From positions 1 through 5,306 of the forward strand of contig JADFUO010000190.1 of the NCBI GenBank assembly GCA_015222115.1: 5,306 bases of DNA, given 5' to 3'. Of this stretch, positions 1 to 5,306 are shown piece after piece. Below the pieces are notes generated by a model. It saw only the letters and a list, made by a program, of their open reading frames with translations, was not told the DNA's origin and did no database searches. How positions within the stretch are numbered: position 1 is the stretch's first letter; every line of letters starts with the position of its first letter. The DNA is from Bacteroidota bacterium. Lineage in GTDB: Bacteria > Bacteroidota > Bacteroidia > Bacteroidales > JADFUO01. A program made the translations under genes and the position numbers.

Positions 1-1147
1 GGTTAATTATCGGATAAATATCCACATCAATGCAAAAACAACCACAGCTAACATTGAAAAAAAGGAAACCGAAAACAAAAGAACCCCCAAAACAGTCGTT
101 CAAGAAAAAGTTGAAACATTCGATTCACTCAGTAATATAAATACCAAATACACATTCGACAGTTTTGTATCCGGACCTTCAAATCAATTTGCCCATGCCG
201 CAGCCATGGCAGTTGCCAACAATCCGGCAACCACATACAACCCTTTATTTATTTATGGTGGAGTCGGCTTGGGTAAGACCCACATTGTCCACGCTATTGG
301 CAATGAAATTTTAAGTAAAAACAAAGGAATGAAAATTCGCTATTATTCCTCTGAAAAATTTACCAACGAACTTATCAATTCTTTGAGACACGCAAAAATG
401 GATGAGTTCCGCAACAAGTTTCGTTCAATCGATGTGCTGTTAATTGACGATATTCAATTTATTGCCGGTAAAAAAAGTACCCAAGAAGAATTTTTCCACA
501 CATTTAACGCACTTTATGAGTCACATAAACAGATTGTTGTAACTTCTGACAAATTTCCCAAAGAAATCCCAGCTCTTGAGGAAAGATTGCGGTCGCGCTT
601 TGAGTGGGGACTAATCGCTGACATACAGGCACCTGATGTGGAAACCAAACAGGCCATACTGAAAATGAAGGCCGATCAGAACAATATTATCCTTCCAGAA
701 GATGTCTCCTTTTTCCTGGCCAATTCAATCACCAGTAACGTACGTGAACTTGAAGGTTACCTGATCAGAGTTGGTGCTTATGCCAGTTTGACTTCAACAC
801 CGATCAGCCTCGATATGGCGAAAAATATTCTCAAAAACATACTTGTTGAACAGAGTAGAGAAATCACCATAGAAAACATTCAAAAGATCGTAGCTAACCA
901 TTATCAAATAAAAACATCCGATTTAAAATCAGCAAAACGTTTAAAAACACTTGTATTACCAAGACAAATAGCAATGTACATCGGACGTAAGCTGACCTCA
1001 GCATCCTATCCGGAAATCGGTACTAAATTCGGTGGCAAAGATCATTCAACGGTCATTCATGCTATCAAAAAAATAGAAAAAAATATGGAAGAAGACCTAT
1101 TACTCAGATCAACAATCGAGAAATTGATAGACAATATGAAACCATAA
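1..1147 (+). CDS. dnaA: Chromosomal replication initiator DnaA (5'-truncated by window)
   Basis: DnaA is the AAA+ initiator that binds DnaA boxes at oriC as an ATP-bound oligomer and melts the origin. The frame is open from base 2 to the TAA at 1145-1147, giving 381 visible codons; about 70-85 N-terminal residues (most of domain I) should lie upstream of the window. The ATG at 206 is internal, because the conserved stretch before it ([10 protein letters not shown], then [11 protein letters not shown]) is coding. The first roughly 45 codons are a polar linker (domain II). Domain III shows Walker A GGVGLGKT (257-280), Walker B LLIDD (437-451), sensor 1 VTSDK (539-553), the box VII arginine finger in RLRSRF (Arg codon 596-598) and sensor 2 Arg in NVRELEG (743-745). 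Domain IV carries the PRQIAMY basic-loop Arg (962-964) and the helix-turn-helix signature [11 protein letters not shown] (1031-1063). In E. coli the last motif reads GGRDHTTV, so Arg becomes Lys and Thr becomes Ser here; both are conservative. GC content is moderate, unlike the AT-rich dnaN downstream. Identification is certain. Confidence 0.98.
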   Translation, partial: VNYRINIHINAKTTTANIEKKETENKRTPKTVVQEKVETFDSLSNINTKYTFDSFVSGPSNQFAHAAAMAVANNPATTYNPLFIYGGVGLGKTHIVHAIGNEILSKNKGMKIRYYSSEKFTNELINSLRHAKMDEFRNKFRSIDVLLIDDIQFIAGKKSTQEEFFHTFNALYESHKQIVVTSDKFPKEIPALEERLRSRFEWGLIADIQAPDVETKQAILKMKADQNNIILPEDVSFFLANSITSNVRELEGYLIRVGAYASLTSTPISLDMAKNILKNILVEQSREITIENIQKIVANHYQIKTSDLKSAKRLKTLVLPRQIAMYIGRKLTSASYPEIGTKFGGKDHSTVIHAIKKIEKNMEEDLLLRSTIEKLIDNMKP

Positions 1148-1149
1148 GG

Positions 1150-1158
1150 TGTTGATAA
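1150..1158 (-). promoter_or_regulatory. Near-consensus DnaA box TTATCAACA (minus strand)
   Basis: Read on the minus strand, 1150-1158 is TTATCAACA, which differs from TTATCCACA only at position six. It starts three bases after the dnaA stop codon. A weaker relative, TTATCACCA (two mismatches), lies at 1162-1170 on the same strand, 12 bp away. Both face the perfect box at 1198. Weak boxes in this setting typically bind ATP-DnaA cooperatively; binding here is inferred only from sequence. Confidence 0.5.
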
Positions 1159-1192
1159 AAATGGTGATAACTGGCCTTTAACCAACCAAGCA

Positions 1193-1219
1193 GTCACTTA
1201 TCCACAAAATGGTCACTTA
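1193..1219 (+). repeat. Direct repeat GTCACTTA, 19-bp period
   Basis: GTCACTTA occurs at 1193-1200 and again at 1212-1219. The first copy runs into the perfect DnaA box (TTATCCACA), the second into TTAACCAACA (1217-1226), which resembles a DnaA box with one inserted base. A further TTAACCAAC sits at 1178-1186 and TTAATCAACA at 1228-1237. Start-to-start spacings are 20, 19 and 11 bp, roughly one or two helical turns, as expected for iterated binding sites on one face of the DNA. Confidence 0.6.
1198..1206 (+). promoter_or_regulatory. Perfect DnaA box TTATCCACA
   Basis: The nonamer TTATCCACA matches the high-affinity DnaA box consensus at all nine positions. It lies near the centre of the first half of the dnaA-dnaN gap. 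A TTAACC-containing motif starts 20 bp before it (1178) and another 19 bp after it (1217), both on the same strand, so the motifs sit about two helical turns apart. It is likely the anchor site for DnaA assembly, and may also serve autoregulation of this locus. Confidence 0.85.
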
Positions 1220-1279
1220 ACCAACATTTAATCAACACCTTTAAAAAAATATTTTTCACCATTTTTCCTTAACTTAACA

Positions 1280-1301
1280 GCCTGTCAACAAATTCACAGG
1301 C
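1280..1301. repeat. Short hairpin GCCTGT / ACAGGC
   Basis: GCCTGT (1280-1285) and ACAGGC (1296-1301) are perfect reverse complements around a 10-base loop. No T-tract follows on either side, so it is not a convincing intrinsic terminator. It sits between the box array and the AT-rich segment and overlaps the proposed dnaN -35 element, so it could be an operator-like site or simply chance. Confidence 0.35.
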
Positions 1302-1309
1302 ACTATATA
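1282..1309 (+). promoter_or_regulatory. Tentative sigma70-type promoter for dnaN-recF-gyrB
   Basis: CTGTCA (1282-1287, four of six matches to TTGACA) is followed after 16 bp by TATATA (1304-1309, five of six to TATAAT). Transcription would begin around 1315-1318, about 50 bases before the dnaN start. The surrounding DNA is so AT-rich that -10-like hexamers are common (TATAAA at 1327-1332 is another), so this call is weak. A promoter somewhere in the gap is likely, because no terminator or divergent gene intervenes. Confidence 0.3.
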
Positions 1310-1357
1310 TAGACTACTAAAAAATCTATAAATAATTAATATTAGATGTCTGTGAAT
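1292..1357. repeat. 8-bp inverted repeat flanking the AT-rich segment
   Basis: ATTCACAG (1292-1299) and CTGTGAAT (1350-1357) are exact reverse complements. Each contains a TTCACA/TGTGAA core, a partial DnaA-box match (7 of 9 in context), and they flank the AT-rich stretch in opposite orientation. The right arm runs directly into the dnaN Shine-Dalgarno sequence, so a protein bound there could also affect dnaN expression. Confidence 0.45.
1302..1347. other. AT-rich segment, candidate DNA unwinding element
   Basis: Forty of 46 bases are A or T. The segment lies to the right of the DnaA-box cluster and contains CTACTA at 1314-1319, whose complement reads as two 3'-GAT-5' triplets, the kind described as DnaA-trios in the bacterial basal unwinding system. 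Spacing from the perfect box (over 100 bp) is larger than in the described arrangement, where trios follow a box closely. Only the weak box AAATTCACA (1290-1298) is near. The alternative unwinding site is the 17-bp pure A/T run at 1240-1256. Confidence 0.4.
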
Positions 1358-1362
1358 GGAGG
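1357..1362 (+). promoter_or_regulatory. dnaN Shine-Dalgarno sequence (decides the start codon)
   Basis: TGGAGG ends five bases before the ATG at 1368, ideal spacing. The in-frame ATG at 1356 overlaps this Shine-Dalgarno sequence itself and has no ribosome binding site of its own, so the downstream ATG is the true start. It also gives the usual DnaN N-terminus (MQFHINKD). Confidence 0.88.
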
Positions 1363-1367
1363 ATTTG

Positions 1368-2483
1368 ATGCAGTTTCATATCAATAAAGATGTATTTCTT
1401 AAAAGTTTAACAAAAATACAAGGAATCATTGAAAAAAAGCACACCATACCCATTTTAGCTAATGTTCTAATAGAGGCAGTAAAAGATGAAATTATTATTA
1501 CTGCTACAGATTTAGAAGTAGGTATTAAATCAAGATATCCAGCAGATGTTATAAATGAAGGAAAAGTTACTGTTTCAGCTAAAAAACTTTTTGAAATAAT
1601 TAAAGAATTGCCAAATAAAAATATTCAATTTACTTCCAAAAGTAATTTCTGGGTTGAAATAACCTGTAATAAATCGATATTTAATCTAGTTGGATTATCA
1701 CCAGAAGAATTTCCAAAATTTCCGGAAATTGAGCATAATTTAAATCAAGTTGAAACTTGTATTATTCGTGAAATGATTGATAAAACAATTTTTTCAGTAT
1801 CAACTGATGAAACAAAATTTAATTTAACTGGAATATTTATAAAATCAGAAGTTGAAGAAGGAAAAAATAATATTGTATTTATTTCAACAGATGGCCATAG
1901 ACTATCAATGATAAAAAGAAATATAGACACCTTATTAGATGAAAAATTGAAAGATGGATTTATTTTACCGAAGAAAGGCCTTGGAGAAATAAGAAAACTT
2001 ATTGAAAATTCAGAGGATAAATTAAATATAGGTATATCTGATAATAATTTTTCAGTTAATACAGAAACAACTACGTTAATTATGAGGATGATTGATGGAG
2101 ATTTTCCTGATTATAAGAGAGTTATACCTGAAAAAAGTACAAATGCTGCTGTCATAAATCGTGAATTATTCCTCCATTCTCTACGCCGTATTTCAGTTTT
2201 ATCCAGCGAAAAGTCAAAAGGTATCAAAATTAATCTTAACAATGATTGTTTAATATTATCATCTTCTAATCCAGATATAGGAGATGCTAAAGAAGAAATC
2301 GATGTTATATATAATGGCGATGAAATATCAATAGGTTTTAATGCTAAATATATCATTGATATACTTCAGGTTATTGAAAAAGAAAATATTATTTTCTTTT
2401 TCAAAGATAATATATCACCTGGACTTATTCAGCCTGAAAATAATGATGAATATTTAACTGTAGTTATGCCTATGAGACTTTAA
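1368..2483 (+). CDS. dnaN: DNA polymerase III beta subunit (sliding clamp)
   Basis: DnaN forms the homodimeric ring that encircles DNA and tethers polymerase III and other partners through a hydrophobic cleft. The 371-residue product matches the family length (about 366-375). The expected three clamp repeats cover roughly residues 1-125, 126-250 and 251-371. Family landmarks are HTIPILANVLIEA near the N-terminus, LSPEEFP, FSVSTDETKFNLTGI, TDGHRL at 174-179 (matching the E. coli cleft segment), DFPDYKRVIP from 245, and the canonical C-terminal MPMRL at 367-371 that lines the partner-binding cleft. A start 12 bases upstream (1356) is rejected because it overlaps the Shine-Dalgarno sequence. recF follows after 8 bp, so co-transcription is near certain. 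The gene is strikingly AT-rich (22-23% GC in two hand-counted lines), with AAA, ATT, TTA and ATA codons dominating, unlike gyrB. The protein looks intact and functional. Confidence 0.98.
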   Translation: MQFHINKDVFLKSLTKIQGIIEKKHTIPILANVLIEAVKDEIIITATDLEVGIKSRYPADVINEGKVTVSAKKLFEIIKELPNKNIQFTSKSNFWVEITCNKSIFNLVGLSPEEFPKFPEIEHNLNQVETCIIREMIDKTIFSVSTDETKFNLTGIFIKSEVEEGKNNIVFISTDGHRLSMIKRNIDTLLDEKLKDGFILPKKGLGEIRKLIENSEDKLNIGISDNNFSVNTETTTLIMRMIDGDFPDYKRVIPEKSTNAAVINRELFLHSLRRISVLSSEKSKGIKINLNNDCLILSSSNPDIGDAKEEIDVIYNGDEISIGFNAKYIIDILQVIEKENIIFFFKDNISPGLIQPENNDEYLTVVMPMRL

Positions 2484-2491
2484 ATTTTTAC

Positions 2492-5306
<2,815 letters not shown>

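Larger units (their letters stand above)
1146..1241. repeat. Long-range 11-bp perfect inverted repeat (pair A)
   Basis: AAGGTGTTGAT at 1146-1156 is the exact reverse complement of ATCAACACCTT at 1231-1241. The left arm overlaps the last two bases of the dnaA stop codon and most of the TTATCAACA box. The right arm ends in the pure A/T run. The 74 bases between them hold the perfect DnaA box and two TTAACC motifs. The loop is too long for an ordinary terminator and no simple terminator geometry follows. The arms are better read as opposed protein-binding sites bracketing the box array. Confidence 0.7.
1157..1266. repeat. Second long-range 11-bp perfect inverted repeat (pair B)
   Basis: AAAAATGGTGA at 1157-1167 is the exact reverse complement of TCACCATTTTT at 1256-1266. 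Its left arm begins immediately after the left arm of pair A (1146-1156). Its right arm lies 14 bp beyond the right arm of pair A. The order is therefore A, B, A', B', so the two pairs are interleaved rather than nested. The right arm overlaps the near-box TTTTTCACC (1252-1260) and a 10-bp-spaced ATTTTTC direct repeat (1251-1257 and 1261-1267). Confidence 0.7.
1148..1367. other. oriC: Candidate replication origin (oriC) between dnaA and dnaN
   Basis: This 220-bp gap between the dnaA stop and the chosen dnaN start has no plausible ORF. It contains a perfect DnaA box at 1198-1206, a one-mismatch box at 1150-1158 (minus strand) and an 8/9 match TTTTTCACC at 1252-1260. It also has repeated TTAACC/TTAACT motifs at 1178, 1217, 1269 and 1274, inverted repeats, a 17-bp pure A/T run (1240-1256) and an AT-rich stretch at 1302-1347. 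Box clusters beside an AT-rich unwinding element in the dnaA-dnaN gap are the standard bacterial oriC layout. The limit is that only one box is perfect. A second box cluster upstream of dnaA, outside this window, could be the main or a partner origin element, as in bipartite origins. Confidence 0.7.

Noticed and set aside
206..1147. ATG at 206 as the start of dnaA
   Set aside because: The frame is open to the window edge and the upstream codons encode conserved DnaA sequence ([21 protein letters not shown]), so this Met is internal.
1280..1312. GCCTGT/ACAGGC hairpin as a dnaA terminator
   Set aside because: The stem is only six pairs with a 10-base loop and is followed by ACTATATATAG rather than a T-tract.
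1745..1930. Minus-strand 61-codon ORF inside dnaN
   Set aside because: It is antisense to a well-conserved dnaN segment and has no ribosome binding site or recognisable protein features; it is a shadow of AT-rich coding DNA.
2111..2356. Minus-strand 81-codon ORF inside dnaN
   Set aside because: It lies antisense to conserved DnaN sequence and its hydrophobic look follows from the Lys/Asp-rich sense codons.

Overview
The window is a chromosomal replication-origin neighbourhood with four co-directional core genes on the + strand: dnaA (5' end missing), dnaN, recF and gyrB (3' end missing). This dnaA-dnaN-recF-gyrB order is a classic oriC-adjacent arrangement. The proteins look Gram-negative, and the GyrB sequence in particular recalls Desulfuromonadales/Geobacter-type Desulfobacterota (former Deltaproteobacteria). 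That placement is an impression from remembered family sequences, not a search result.

Layout. Bases 1-1147 hold the C-terminal 381 codons of dnaA: the linker, the AAA+ ATPase and the DNA-binding domain. Bases 1148-1367 are a 220-bp intergenic region that I read as a candidate oriC. It has one perfect DnaA box (TTATCCACA), several near-boxes, two 11-bp inverted-repeat pairs with interleaved arms, a direct repeat, and an AT-rich segment just before dnaN. dnaN (1368-2483, sliding clamp) is followed after 8 bp by recF (2492-3568), which has no visible Shine-Dalgarno sequence. After 13 bp comes gyrB (3582 to the window end), with a good ribosome binding site. dnaN, recF and gyrB therefore look like one transcription unit.

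How they work together. DnaA opens the origin, the DnaN clamp tethers the polymerase, RecF loads recombination functions at stalled forks and gaps, and gyrase removes the positive supercoils ahead of the forks.

The most unusual property is base composition. From about 1240 to about 3180, covering the origin's right half, dnaN and the first two thirds of recF, the DNA is extremely AT-rich: hand-counted 60-base lines range from 10 to 25% GC. dnaA lies nearer 30-50%, the end of recF is 35-38%, and a line counted in gyrB reaches 67%. The right-hand change falls inside the recF reading frame without breaking it. No mobile element, CRISPR array, tRNA, rRNA or novel accessory system is visible; apart from the origin architecture and the composition mosaic this is an ordinary core region.
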